This document shows, piece after piece, positions 1 through 7,419 of a stretch of 35,827 nucleotides of DNA. The notes under the pieces were generated by a model. The model saw only the letters and a list, made by a program, of their open reading frames with translations. It had not been told where the DNA came from and did not search any database. The stretch's first letter is position 1, and each line of letters opens with the position of its first letter. The stretch is taken from contig JAFSCM010000052.1 of the NCBI GenBank assembly GCA_017436765.1, positions 1 to 35,827 of the forward strand. Direction: 5' to 3'. The position numbers were made by a program, and so were the translations under genes. The stretch comes from Oscillospiraceae bacterium (GTDB taxonomy: Bacteria > Bacillota > Clostridia > Oscillospirales > Ruminococcaceae).

Positions 1-16
1 ATAAAACTTACTCCTT

Positions 17-58
17 AAAAGCAGAAGCCGTACGGAACACCGTACGGCTTCTGCTTTT
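17..58. terminator. Bidirectional intrinsic terminator
   Basis: A perfect 19-bp inverted repeat (arms 17-35 and 40-58, core CCGTACGG) has a 4-nt loop, and A-runs and T-runs at its ends give a U-tract in both directions. It lies just beyond the 3' end of the minus-strand GNAT gene and probably also ends a plus-strand gene outside the window. Confidence 0.85.
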
Positions 59-164
59 GTATGATAAGCTGATAAAAAATCTGTCTGGAATACTGTGCTG
101 TACAGTACGAAAAAACAAATAACTGTATAAATGACTTGTTGCGAAAAAGGCAAAGAGCTGCTTG

Positions 165-935
165 TTATATATAAAGCTCACCCCAGCGGCCGACAGTTAC
201 AAAATCAATTTTTTTGTACAGTTCTGCCACTTCATCATAACCTGAAATAAGGCAAGGAGTTTTGCCCTTTTTCAGTATTTCTTTTACAAGGAAAAGTGTA
301 ATATAACTGCCGATGCCTTTGAGACGGTATTCAGGTATAACAGCAACAGCGGCAATAGCGGCGTGGGTTTCATCCTGACTGATAATACTGCCTGTACCTA
401 TAGCCTTTCCGTCTCTTTCAAGCTGATAAACTTCTGTGCATCCTGCCTTGATGCAGCTTTCCAGATGTGTTGCCCAAGGGTCATATTTAAGATGTGTGCG
501 GTAGTATTCGTGACTCTGCCGCAGCACACTGTATACATCGCGAAGGCAGGCGGTTTTTATATCAGGAAAATCTTCTGTTATTTCTTCCCCTGTATATGTC
601 ATATAATAGCTGCTTTCGGTGAAGCCGCCCAGTATTGCGTGCAGTTTTTCACAAAGGTCCCAGTCACTGTCAATTTCGTGTATTTCAAATTCTTTAGTAA
701 GGGCAATAATGTCGTCAGTGTTCACCATATTTTCCTTGATAACGGTCAGTACCTGACCATTAAGGTGAAGTGCGGCAGTATCGGTGCCGTTTTCAGTCAT
801 AATCCAGAATTTATGTATGTTATGGTCTGTGCCGTATGCGGAAAGGGCGGTCAGTGCGCGGCTGCCGAAAACATGTTCTGCTTTGCACATGGAGATAAAA
901 CGCTCTTTGTTTGTACTGTCAACTTTTGTAATCAT
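165..935 (-). CDS. GNAT family N-acetyltransferase
   Basis: This 256-residue protein has a C-terminal GNAT fold. Residues of roughly 190-215 carry the acetyl-CoA binding motif A (VAVIPEYRLKGIGS, the Q/R-x-x-G-x-G/A signature), followed by the helix that holds the pyrophosphate arm. The N-terminal 120 residues show no family I recognise and may set substrate choice. An AGAGG ribosome binding site lies about 9 nt before the ATG. The gene reads in the same direction as the PAS-HTH regulator gene, with 96 bp between them, so they may share a transcript that ends at the terminator at 17-58. The acceptor substrate cannot be read from the sequence; small molecules or protein N-termini are both possible. 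Confidence 0.85.
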   Translation of the reverse strand: MITKVDSTNKERFISMCKAEHVFGSRALTALSAYGTDHNIHKFWIMTENGTDTAALHLNGQVLTVIKENMVNTDDIIALTKEFEIHEIDSDWDLCEKLHAILGGFTESSYYMTYTGEEITEDFPDIKTACLRDVYSVLRQSHEYYRTHLKYDPWATHLESCIKAGCTEVYQLERDGKAIGTGSIISQDETHAAIAAVAVIPEYRLKGIGSYITLFLVKEILKKGKTPCLISGYDEVAELYKKIDFVTVGRWGELYI

Positions 936-1031
936 ATATCAGACCTCTTTTAATTTGTATAAATGAAATATATTTATATATTTAAGTATTGTGGTTTATA
1001 AGGGGGAATATGCCGCATCTTCCATCTGCCG

Positions 1032-1718
1032 TTAAAACTGTTCCTTTATTCTGGAAAGGTGGCGGTACATGGTTGCCTGGGAACAGCCGAAAATCTTTGC
1101 GGCATCCTTTACAGCACCTTTTATCAGGAATACGCCTTTTTCATCAAGATAGCTTAAAAGCTGAATTTTGTCCTTAAGGGTCATATTGCCTGTGGAAAGG
1201 TCCAGTTCCTTGACGGCCGCCATAATAATATCATAGGCACTTCCGTCGGGGGCACTCTGAAGTCTCGGGGTGTGCTCGGAAATATTTGCAGGCACGCGGC
1301 TTTCGTCAAAGCGGAAGTTGGTGTCAACAAGGGCATCAGGATGGCACAGGTTGAACACCTTCTGGCTCAGTTCACGGTATCGGCTGTCGTCAAAGTTGAT
1401 GCACAGAACACCGATAAGATTTCCGACAACATCCTTGATAAACATGGAAGATGAACACAGGATTTTCCCGTTCGGGCTCATTCCGTACAGGTGCAGGATA
1501 AAGTCCTGATCCACATATTCTCCGTTGTCAATAATATTTCTCAGACGGTCGCTTACCCCTTCGCCGATTTTGCGCCCGCTTATATGTCCGTTTGCAAGGG
1601 CGACAAGTGCTCCGTCACGGTCAGAAATATCGTGCAGGGCAACCTCGTAGTCCGGACCGAGCACTCTGCCGAAAAATTCTGTGATTTTTGTAAAGTAGTG
1701 AAGCTGGTTGGATGTCAT
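1032..1718 (-). CDS. YheO/DauR-like PAS-HTH transcriptional regulator
   Basis: The protein has 228 residues. The N-terminal half matches the YheO-like PAS sensor domain (start LHYFTKITEFFGRVLG, then LVALANGHISGRKIGEG). The C-terminal 60 residues are a DauR/YheO-type helix-turn-helix (DKIQLLSYLDEKGVFLIKGA, then AAKIFGCSQATMYRHLSRIK). The start is placed at the ATG at 1718 because AGGAG sits 8 nt before it; a longer frame reaching 1778 lacks a ribosome binding site. Family members sense small ligands such as amino acids; DauR controls D-arginine catabolism. The gene is divergent from the tryptophanase-like gene, with about 400 bp between. I infer that it controls that gene and the transporter, possibly in response to an amino acid. 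The ligand is not known. Confidence 0.85.
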   Translation of the reverse strand: MTSNQLHYFTKITEFFGRVLGPDYEVALHDISDRDGALVALANGHISGRKIGEGVSDRLRNIIDNGEYVDQDFILHLYGMSPNGKILCSSSMFIKDVVGNLIGVLCINFDDSRYRELSQKVFNLCHPDALVDTNFRFDESRVPANISEHTPRLQSAPDGSAYDIIMAAVKELDLSTGNMTLKDKIQLLSYLDEKGVFLIKGAVKDAAKIFGCSQATMYRHLSRIKEQF

Positions 1719-1837
1719 AGAGTTTCTCCTGTGAAAATTATGCATAAAATGGTTGTATATACATATAAAACAATGCATCGATAAGAAATATTTAATAAAT
1801 ATACATTAATTGTAAATGTCGTATTTCCGATGTATAA

Positions 1838-1868
1838 ATTATAACACATATTAATAAAAAATTATCAA
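1838..1868 (-). promoter_or_regulatory. Putative promoter of the PAS-HTH regulator
   Basis: On the minus strand a perfect TATAAT (1838-1843) follows a TTGATA (1863-1868) after 19 nt, which is longer than ideal. It would give a leader of about 110 nt. The surroundings are extremely AT-rich, so chance matches are likely. Confidence 0.4.
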
Positions 1869-1960
1869 AAAATGAGAAAAAATTATCCCACGATTTGCAC
1901 AAAAATTATATAAATTTTATATAAAAAATAGAAAAAATATTCATTTTGCACAATAAAAAG

Positions 1961-1989
1961 TTGAAAAATTCTCATTGTCGTGATAAAAT
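1961..1989 (+). promoter_or_regulatory. Promoter of the tryptophanase-like gene
   Basis: TTGAAA (1961-1966) and TAAAAT (1984-1989) are separated by 17 nt, with a TGA directly before the -10 (extended -10). Transcription would start near 1996 and leave a leader of about 120 nt. This is the clearest promoter in the 397-bp divergent interval 1719-2115. Confidence 0.75.
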
Positions 1990-2053
1990 TATACTTGCAA
2001 TTAAGTGAACAGTACCAACTGTACACCAAAATCGTTTGTTAAAAAATTTAAAT

Positions 2054-2109
2054 AGATACTGACCGCTAGGCAACCGTAGCCGACCGGGGTATCTCCAAAC
2101 TAGGAGGTT
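2054..2109 (+). promoter_or_regulatory. Structured 5' leader of the tryptophanase-like gene, with RBS hairpin
   Basis: The leader can form AGATAC/GTATCT (2054-2059 with 2089-2094) enclosing GCTA/TAGC (2065-2068 with 2077-2080). A second hairpin, CTCC/GGAG (2093-2096 with 2103-2106), would cover the AGGAGG ribosome binding site and competes with the first stem for positions 2093-2094. Such an arrangement can switch translation. I do not recognise a described riboswitch class, and no TnaC-like leader peptide with a Trp codon is present. A functional role is inference. Confidence 0.35.
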
Positions 2110-2115
2110 TTACCA

Positions 2116-3759
2116 ATGAAAAAGTATCCACTTAAAGCAGCTACACCACATTCCTACACATACGCAGTTCGTAACCTGCCTGAAGTTACAGTTGAACAGC
2201 GCGAAAGAGCTCTCAACGCAACACACTGGAACGAATTCGCATTCCCAGCAGGTATGCTTACAGTTGACATGCTCTCCGACTCCGGTACAACAGCTATGAC
2301 AGACCTTCAGTGGTCCGCTCTTATGCTCGGTGACGAAGCATACGGCCGTAACAACGGTTACTATGTACTTCTCGATACATTCCGTGATATCTTTGAACGC
2401 GGCGGCGAAAAGAACTGGAAAAACTCTATCGACCTTATCCGTACAGGCTGCAAAGATGTAGACAAACTTATGGATGAACTTTACCTCTGCGAATACGAAG
2501 GCGGCCTCTTCAACGGCGGCGCAGCACAGATGGAAAGACCAAACGCATTTATCATCCAGCAGGGTCGTGCAGCTGAATCCGTTCTCATGGAAATCGTTAA
2601 GAAAATCCTTGCAGAACGTCACCCAGGTAAAGTATTTACAATTCCTTCCAACGGTCACTTCGACACAACAGAAGGCAACATAAAACAGATGGGCTCCATC
2701 CCAAGAAACCTTTACAACAAAGAACTCCTTTACGAAGTTCCAGAAGGCGGCAGATACGAAAAGAACCCATTCAAAGGCAACATGGACCTTGAAAAACTCG
2801 AACAGCTTATCCAGGGCGTAGGTCCGGAAAATGTTCCACTCGTATTCTCCTGTATCACAAACAACCCAGTATGTGGTCAGGCTGTTTCTATGGCTAACAT
2901 CAGAGCTACATCTGAAATCGCTCACAAATACAACATCCCATACGTTCTCGATACAGCTCGTTGGGCAGAAAACGCATACTTCATCAAAATGAACGAAGAC
3001 GGCTATGCAGATAAAGACATCGGCGAAATCGCAACAGAAATGTTCAGCTACTGTGACGCATTTACAATGTCCGCTAAAAAAGACGGCCACGCAAACATGG
3101 GTGGTATGCTTGCATTCCGCGACAAAGGTCTCTTCTGGAAAAACTTCACAGACTTTGACGCAGACGGCAATGTAGTAATGGACGTTGGTGTTAGACTTAA
3201 AGTTAAACAGATCTCCTGCTACGGTAACGACTCCTACGGTGGTATGTCCGGCCGTGATATGATGGCTCTTGCAGTTGGTCTTAAAGAATCCTGCAACTTC
3301 CACTACCTCGACGAACGTATTGCACAGTGTAACTACCTTGCAGAAGGTTTCTACAATGCAGGCGTTAAAGGCGTTATCCTCCCAGCAGGCGGTCACGGTG
3401 TATACATCGACATGACACAGTTCTTTGATGGCAAACGCGGTCACGACACATTTGCTGGTCAGGGCTTCTCTATGGAACTTATCCGCCGTTACGGTATCAG
3501 AACATCCGAACTTGGTGACTACTCCATGGAATACGATCTTAAAACACCAGAACAGCAGGCTGAAGTATGTAACGTTGTTCGTTTCGCTATCAACAGAAGC
3601 CAGCTTACACAGCAGCACCTCGACTATGTAATCGAAGCTGTTTCCGAACTTTACAAAGATCGTGAAAACATCCCTAACATGAGAATCGTTCAGGGCAGAA
3701 CACTCCCAATGCGTCACTTCCACGCATTCCTTGAACCATACCCAAACGAAGAAAAATAA
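2116..3759 (+). CDS. tnaA: Tryptophanase-like beta-eliminating lyase (PLP-dependent)
   Basis: The protein has 547 residues. Tryptophanase cleaves L-tryptophan to indole, pyruvate and ammonia using PLP in the cytoplasm. Visible family motifs are GDEAYGRNNGYY near the N terminus, the Asp/Arg pair in VLDTARWAENAYF, and the PLP lysine in MSAKKDGHANMGG (Lys322, about 50 residues later than in E. coli TnaA, so the N-terminal half carries extra sequence). Tyrosine phenol-lyase has Arg in its MERG motif and FF near the C terminus. Here these are TSELG and MRHFHAF, so the His typical of tryptophanase is kept. Total length exceeds the usual 460-475. AGGAGG precedes the ATG. Codons are strongly biased, which suggests high expression. 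The adjacent TnaT-like transporter supports tryptophan or another aromatic amino acid as substrate, but exact specificity is inferred. Confidence 0.78.
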   Translation: MKKYPLKAATPHSYTYAVRNLPEVTVEQRERALNATHWNEFAFPAGMLTVDMLSDSGTTAMTDLQWSALMLGDEAYGRNNGYYVLLDTFRDIFERGGEKNWKNSIDLIRTGCKDVDKLMDELYLCEYEGGLFNGGAAQMERPNAFIIQQGRAAESVLMEIVKKILAERHPGKVFTIPSNGHFDTTEGNIKQMGSIPRNLYNKELLYEVPEGGRYEKNPFKGNMDLEKLEQLIQGVGPENVPLVFSCITNNPVCGQAVSMANIRATSEIAHKYNIPYVLDTARWAENAYFIKMNEDGYADKDIGEIATEMFSYCDAFTMSAKKDGHANMGGMLAFRDKGLFWKNFTDFDADGNVVMDVGVRLKVKQISCYGNDSYGGMSGRDMMALAVGLKESCNFHYLDERIAQCNYLAEGFYNAGVKGVILPAGGHGVYIDMTQFFDGKRGHDTFAGQGFSMELIRRYGIRTSELGDYSMEYDLKTPEQQAEVCNVVRFAINRSQLTQQHLDYVIEAVSELYKDRENIPNMRIVQGRTLPMRHFHAFLEPYPNEEK

Positions 3760-3813
3760 TTCGTTAAGCTAAGATTTGACAATTTGAGTGTGAGCACACA
3801 GCACAATATCTTA

Positions 3814-3884
3814 AGTGCTCTAAAATTAACTGATTAATTTAAAGCACTCGCATAACTTAATATAAGCTATGCGGGTGCTTTTTA
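3814..3884 (+). terminator. Terminator with competing upstream hairpin, between lyase and transporter
   Basis: A strong hairpin (3841-3859 with 3863-3881, one G-T pair, one A-C mismatch) is followed by TTTTT, an intrinsic terminator. Its 5' arm is also complementary to 3814-3829, forming an alternative hairpin (3814-3829 with 3834-3848; one mismatch, one bulge) that would exclude the terminator. The terminator is clear; the regulatory role of the alternative pairing is inference. Confidence 0.7.
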
Positions 3885-3930
3885 TTTAAACAAAACGTAA
3901 ACAAATTTTTTAAGAGGAGGTATTCTCAAA

Positions 3931-5322
3931 ATGAGCAATATCGAAAAAAGAGATGGTTTCCAGTCTAAATGGGGCTTTATCTTGGCATGTATCGGCTCTG
4001 CTGTTGGTATGGGCAACATCTGGCGTTTCCCTATCATGGTATCCACATATGGTGGTATGACATTCCTGCTTCCATATTTTATCTTCGTAGTTCTTATCGG
4101 TTGTTCAGGTGTTATTGAAGAATTTGCACTTGGTCGTTGGGCAGAAGCTGGCCCTGTTGGTGCTTTTGGTAAAGCAACAGAAAACGGCGGCAAAGGCAAA
4201 GGTCTTGGTACAGCAATTGGTGCAGTTCCAATCGTTGGCGCAGCAATGCTTGCTATCGGTTACACAGTTGTTCTCGGCTGGATCTTCAAATACACATGGA
4301 TGGGTATCAATGGCGGTCTCTTCGCTATGGGTACAGATATGGCAACAATCGGCGGTACATTCGGCGCAACAGCTCCTGAATCCGCAACACTTGGCGAAGC
4401 TATCGGCGTTATGTTCGAAAACGGTATCTTCGGTATCGGTAACGGCGTATGGCAGCTTATCGGTCTTGTAATCTCCCTTGCTATTATGGTTATGGGTATT
4501 GCAGGCGGTATCGAAAAAGCTAACAAGGTTATGATGCCTGTTCTTTTCGGTCTCTTTGTAGTTCTTGCAGTTTATATTGCATTCCTTCCAGGTGCAGATG
4601 CTGGCTACAAATACATCTTCACACTTAACCCAGCAGGTCTTGCAAACCCAGAAGTTTGGGTATTTGCATTCGGTCAGGCATTCTTCTCCCTCTCTGTTGC
4701 AGGTAACGGTTCTGTTATTTACGGTTCCTACCTTGGCAAAGACGAAGATATCCCATCCTCCGCAAGAAATGTTGCTATCTTTGACACATTGGCAGCTCTT
4801 CTCGCTATGTTCGTTATCCTCCCTGCAATGGGCGTTGGCGGCGTAGAACCATCCAGCGGCGGTCCTGGTCTTATGTTCGTTTTCCTTCCAAACGTATTCA
4901 ACGGTATGGCAGGCGGCAGAATCGTAGGCCTTGTATTCTTCGTATGTGTTCTCTTTGCAGGTGTTTCCTCCATCGTTAACCTTTACGAAGCACCAGTTGC
5001 ATTCTTCCAGGAACAGTTCAAGATGAAACGTCTCCCAGCTGTTCTTACAATGGGTATCATCGGTGCAGTAGTTTCCCTTCTTATCCAGCCTTGGACAAGC
5101 CAGTGGATGGACGTTGTTTCCATCTACATCTGCCCACTCGGTGCAGCTCTTGCAGGTATCATGTTCTTCTGGGTAATGAAGAAAGAAACAGCTCTTGCTG
5201 CTGTTAACCAGGGTGCTAAAAAAGCTATCGGCAACTGGTTCTACCCACTTGGTAAATATGTATATGTAATCCTTGCTATCGCAGCACTTGTTCTTGGTGC
5301 TAAATTCGGTGGTATCGGCTAA
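3931..5322 (+). CDS. NSS (SNF) family sodium-dependent transporter, TnaT-like
   Basis: This is a 463-residue membrane protein with about 11-12 hydrophobic segments, the size of bacterial LeuT/MhsT/TnaT homologues. The TM1 signature is intact (GSAVGMGNIWRFP), with the unwound-helix glycines that bind substrate and Na+. The TM6-type segment FAFGQAFFSLSVAG is also present. Family members symport amino acids with sodium across the cytoplasmic membrane; the TnaT subgroup imports tryptophan. The gene lies 171 bp after the tryptophanase-like gene and has AGGAGG about 10 nt before the ATG. No convincing separate promoter is seen, so expression probably depends on read-through of the intervening terminator. 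Tryptophan or a related aromatic amino acid is the most likely cargo, inferred from context. Confidence 0.87.
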   Translation: MSNIEKRDGFQSKWGFILACIGSAVGMGNIWRFPIMVSTYGGMTFLLPYFIFVVLIGCSGVIEEFALGRWAEAGPVGAFGKATENGGKGKGLGTAIGAVPIVGAAMLAIGYTVVLGWIFKYTWMGINGGLFAMGTDMATIGGTFGATAPESATLGEAIGVMFENGIFGIGNGVWQLIGLVISLAIMVMGIAGGIEKANKVMMPVLFGLFVVLAVYIAFLPGADAGYKYIFTLNPAGLANPEVWVFAFGQAFFSLSVAGNGSVIYGSYLGKDEDIPSSARNVAIFDTLAALLAMFVILPAMGVGGVEPSSGGPGLMFVFLPNVFNGMAGGRIVGLVFFVCVLFAGVSSIVNLYEAPVAFFQEQFKMKRLPAVLTMGIIGAVVSLLIQPWTSQWMDVVSIYICPLGAALAGIMFFWVMKKETALAAVNQGAKKAIGNWFYPLGKYVYVILAIAALVLGAKFGGIG

Positions 5323-5363
5323 TAGTTACATAATTCAGAAATTATATTATTGAATATAAATCG

Positions 5364-5395
5364 AAAACAGACGGTCATTTGACCGTCTGTTTTTT
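5364..5395 (+). terminator. Intrinsic terminator after the transporter
   Basis: A perfect 13-bp stem (AAAACAGACGGTC, 5364-5376, with 5381-5393) and a 4-nt loop are followed by a run of T. It ends the tryptophanase/transporter unit. Confidence 0.9.
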
Positions 5396-5475
5396 GTTTA
5401 TTTTTACATTATTTTTTGCGGACAAACAGTTTGTATGCAGTGTGGTAAAAAATGGGGAAGAATATAAAAATTATG

Positions 5476-5814
5476 TCAGCAAACAACCACATCGTAGGGC
5501 CAGTCAATTATTCCGCCAAGATCATACACATGGCAGTACCCCATATTGCAAAGTTCAAGACAGGCGGCCTTGCTGCGCTGGCCGCTGTGACAGTATACGA
5601 TAATTTCCTGTTCGGTGTCGGGCAGAACTGCTTTGCTGTCTGACAGTATGCGGCTCAGCGGCAGGTTTACAGCCCCTTTTATATGTCCTGCCCGGTATTC
5701 ATCGGTGCGCCGTACATCCAGCAGAATGGTATATGTGCTTATGTCAGTCATCATTCTTAAAGCCTGTTCGGGCATAAGATTTTTATATACAGCATCGTTT
5801 TTTGTACTTTCCAC
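5476..5814 (-). CDS. Single-domain rhodanese-like protein
   Basis: The protein has 112 residues and consists of one rhodanese domain. The active-site loop is IVYCHSGQRSKAA, with the catalytic cysteine in the usual six-residue cradle, and the domain start (TILLDVRRTDEYRAGHIKGA) matches the family closely. Rhodaneses carry a persulfide on this Cys and move sulfane sulfur to acceptors such as cyanide, thiols or Fe-S and thiolation enzymes. No signal peptide is seen, so it is probably cytoplasmic. The start is a GTG preceded at about 7 nt by AAAGGGGG; an ATG 5 nt upstream is out of frame. It stands alone, convergent with the transporter gene. The sulfur acceptor is unknown. Confidence 0.9.
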   Translation of the reverse strand: MESTKNDAVYKNLMPEQALRMMTDISTYTILLDVRRTDEYRAGHIKGAVNLPLSRILSDSKAVLPDTEQEIIVYCHSGQRSKAACLELCNMGYCHVYDLGGIIDWPYDVVVC

Positions 5815-5864
5815 GGCATAACCCCCTTTTAACTGTATATATTGTTGCCGTTTCCTTTGATTTT

Positions 5865-5894
5865 ATTATATGAAAAGGGGAATACGGCAGTGAA
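5865..5894 (-). promoter_or_regulatory. Putative promoter of the rhodanese gene
   Basis: On the minus strand TATAAT (5865-5870) is preceded after 18 nt by TTCACT (5889-5894). The -35 is weak. It overlaps the end of the yqeY terminator by a couple of bases. Confidence 0.45.
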
Positions 5895-5932
5895 AACAAA
5901 AAGGTCACCCCGCCGATAAAGGGGATGACCTT
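5893..5932 (-). terminator. Intrinsic terminator of yqeY
   Basis: An 11-bp stem with one bulged base (AAGGTCACCCC 5901-5911 with 5921-5932) is followed on the minus strand by a T-rich tract read from 5900 down to 5893. It lies just after the yqeY stop codon. Confidence 0.8.
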
Positions 5933-5962
5933 GAATTTGTATAGTGATATAATCCGCTCAGG

Positions 5963-6409
5963 TTATGCAAAGAATGTGGAGAGAATTTCGTTTACAAGCT
6001 TGCCGTCTGCCTTGCCTTTAGTAAGAGGCATAAGGTTTTTCATAATAATACCTTTTTCCTTTGGTGTAGGAGCTTCAATGCCGAGAGCTGTGAGAACAGA
6101 TTTGATTGTAGCTCTGATTTCTTCTTCGTCCATCTGTTTTGGCAGATATACTGCATAAAATTCAAGCTTCTGCTTACATTCTTCCACAACAGCTTCATAG
6201 CCTGCAGGTGCTGTGTCCATTGTTTCCTTAAGCTGTTTAACCTCTCTCTGAACAACAGCAATTTCTTCTTCAGGAGTAAGGTCTGCGCGTTTGTCGATAG
6301 CTTTTGATTTGAGAGCAGCCAGCAGTGCGGACAGAGCCTCTTTTTTCAAAGTATTCTTTTCTTTCATAGCAGCCATCATTTCGCCGCGAACCTGGTCTAT
6401 AAGTGCCAT
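5963..6409 (-). CDS. yqeY: YqeY/GatB-tail family protein
   Basis: The 148-residue protein matches the YqeY family over its full length: a helical N-terminal half (LIDQVRGEMMAAMKEKNTLK, then RKEV-type VVQREVKQLKE) and the C-terminal GatB/YqeY domain (KGIIMKNLMPLTKGKADGK and VNEIL). This domain resembles the tRNA-binding tail of the amidotransferase subunit GatB and of some glutaminyl-tRNA synthetases. The free-standing protein's own role is not established, although tRNA interaction is usually assumed. It is monocistronic here, with its own promoter and terminator. Family assignment is sure; function is not. Confidence 0.93.
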   Translation of the reverse strand: MALIDQVRGEMMAAMKEKNTLKKEALSALLAALKSKAIDKRADLTPEEEIAVVQREVKQLKETMDTAPAGYEAVVEECKQKLEFYAVYLPKQMDEEEIRATIKSVLTALGIEAPTPKEKGIIMKNLMPLTKGKADGKLVNEILSTFFA

Positions 6410-6477
6410 AATTTAAAGCCTTCTTTCATATGGGAATTTTCACAAGGACAGACATTGTCCGCCCTGATTTTAGTATT

Positions 6478-6507
6478 ATTATAACAGCACGGAAATAAAA
6501 GTGTAAA
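6478..6507 (-). promoter_or_regulatory. Putative promoter of yqeY
   Basis: On the minus strand TTTACA (6502-6507) and a perfect TATAAT (6478-6483) are separated by 18 nt, placing the start about 60 nt before the coding region. Confidence 0.6.
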
Positions 6508-6542
6508 ACACAAAATTAAACTGCTGTTACAAGGTTCTGACC

Positions 6543-6584
6543 GCAGCGGAGAAAGCCGCTGCAATGCAAAGCACAGAACTGTGC
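6543..6584 (-). other. Two hairpins after the SDR gene
   Basis: Two small stems lie downstream of the SDR stop codon: GCACAG/CTGTGC (6571-6584) and GCAGCGG/CCGCTGC (6543-6562). Neither has a U-tract on the minus strand, so they are at most a weak or factor-dependent 3' end. Confidence 0.35.
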
Positions 6585-6603
6585 AAGCAATTCAGTCAGG
6601 TTC

Positions 6604-7380
6604 TTATTTATTGTACACTTTGTTGAATGCGTCAGCCTGTTTGTTAGGTGTCATAATAACTTCTGGCAGCTGAACATTTTCAGGCAGGTTGCATACATAA
6701 GCAACTGTTTCTGCAATATCGTCAGGAGTAAGGGATTCAATACCTGTATAAACAGCTTTTGCCTTGTCTTCATCACCGCGGTATCTTACAACGCTGAAGC
6801 CTGTTTCAACGATACCAGGTTCGATGTTTGTAACTTTGATTCTTGTGCCCATTGTGTCAACACGGAGACCGTCAGCAATGTATCTGAGAGCAGCTTTGGA
6901 TGCACAGTAAACTGCACCGCCTGCATATGCAAAGTTACCTGCAACGGAACCCATTGTTACAACCATACCTGGCAGATCTTTTTCCACCATCTGTGGAACA
7001 ACAGCCTTGATTGTGTAGAGAGCACCTTTAACATTTGTATCGATAACTTCGTCAAATTCTTCGATTCTGCCTTCATAGAGTTTTTCTGTGCCGCGTGCAA
7101 GGCCTGCATTGATGATAAGAATTTCAATATCAGCCCATTCCTGTGGAAGAGCATTGATTTTGTCCATAACTTCGTCAGAATGTCTTACATCCATAACGAT
7201 TGGATATGCTTTTGCACCAAGTGCTTCAACTTCCATTTTAACAGCTTCAAGCATACCTGCTCTTCTGCCTGTGATGATAACATTACAGCCGAGTTTTGCA
7301 AGTTCTCTTGCACAGCTGCGGCCGATACCGCTTGTTGCGCCTGTGATTAATGCAACTTTACCTTTGATACGACTTTCCAT
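6604..7380 (-). CDS. SDR oxidoreductase, YdfG-like 3-hydroxy acid dehydrogenase
   Basis: The protein has 258 residues. It shows the Rossmann motif TGATSGIG (residues 13-20), the NAG motif (INAGLARG), an active-site Ser in TMGSVAG, and the catalytic YxxxK in VYCASKAAL (Tyr158, Lys162). The region after the active site (RVDTMGTRIKVTNIEPGIVE, then VRYRGDEDKA) resembles E. coli YdfG closely. YdfG oxidises L-allo-threonine, serine and 3-hydroxypropionate with NADP+. The gene starts 39 bp after the FMN-dependent hydroxy-acid dehydrogenase gene and has its own AAAGGAGA ribosome binding site, so both are probably one operon acting on hydroxy acids. The precise substrate is inferred from family resemblance. 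Confidence 0.87.
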   Translation of the reverse strand: MESRIKGKVALITGATSGIGRSCARELAKLGCNVIITGRRAGMLEAVKMEVEALGAKAYPIVMDVRHSDEVMDKINALPQEWADIEILIINAGLARGTEKLYEGRIEEFDEVIDTNVKGALYTIKAVVPQMVEKDLPGMVVTMGSVAGNFAYAGGAVYCASKAALRYIADGLRVDTMGTRIKVTNIEPGIVETGFSVVRYRGDEDKAKAVYTGIESLTPDDIAETVAYVCNLPENVQLPEVIMTPNKQADAFNKVYNK

Positions 7381-7419
7381 AATTGTAATCTCCTTTTATA
7401 TGTAAATTATTTTATCCGA

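Noticed and set aside
1740..1780. Two ATGCAT palindromes upstream of the PAS-HTH regulator
   Set aside because: The sequence between and around them is not symmetric, and such hexamers arise easily in this AT-rich DNA.
2004..2054. A 16-codon GTG-started leader peptide upstream of tnaA
   Set aside because: It has no ribosome binding site, no Trp codon and no TnaC-like motif, so it is unlikely to be a TnaC analogue.
2110..3723. A 537-codon open frame antisense to the tryptophanase-like gene
   Set aside because: It is a shadow of the strong codon bias on the other strand. Its product is Cys/Phe/Val-rich with no domain, and it has no ribosome binding site. The plus-strand protein is a clear family member.
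2116..3759. Tyrosine phenol-lyase as the identity of the lyase
   Set aside because: The Arg and Phe residues that mark tyrosine phenol-lyase are replaced, and the His typical of tryptophanase is kept. The distinction rests on remembered family motifs, so some doubt remains.
3776..3804. TTGACA at 3776 as a promoter for the transporter
   Set aside because: No -10-like hexamer is found at 16-19 nt, and the strong terminator lies between it and the gene.
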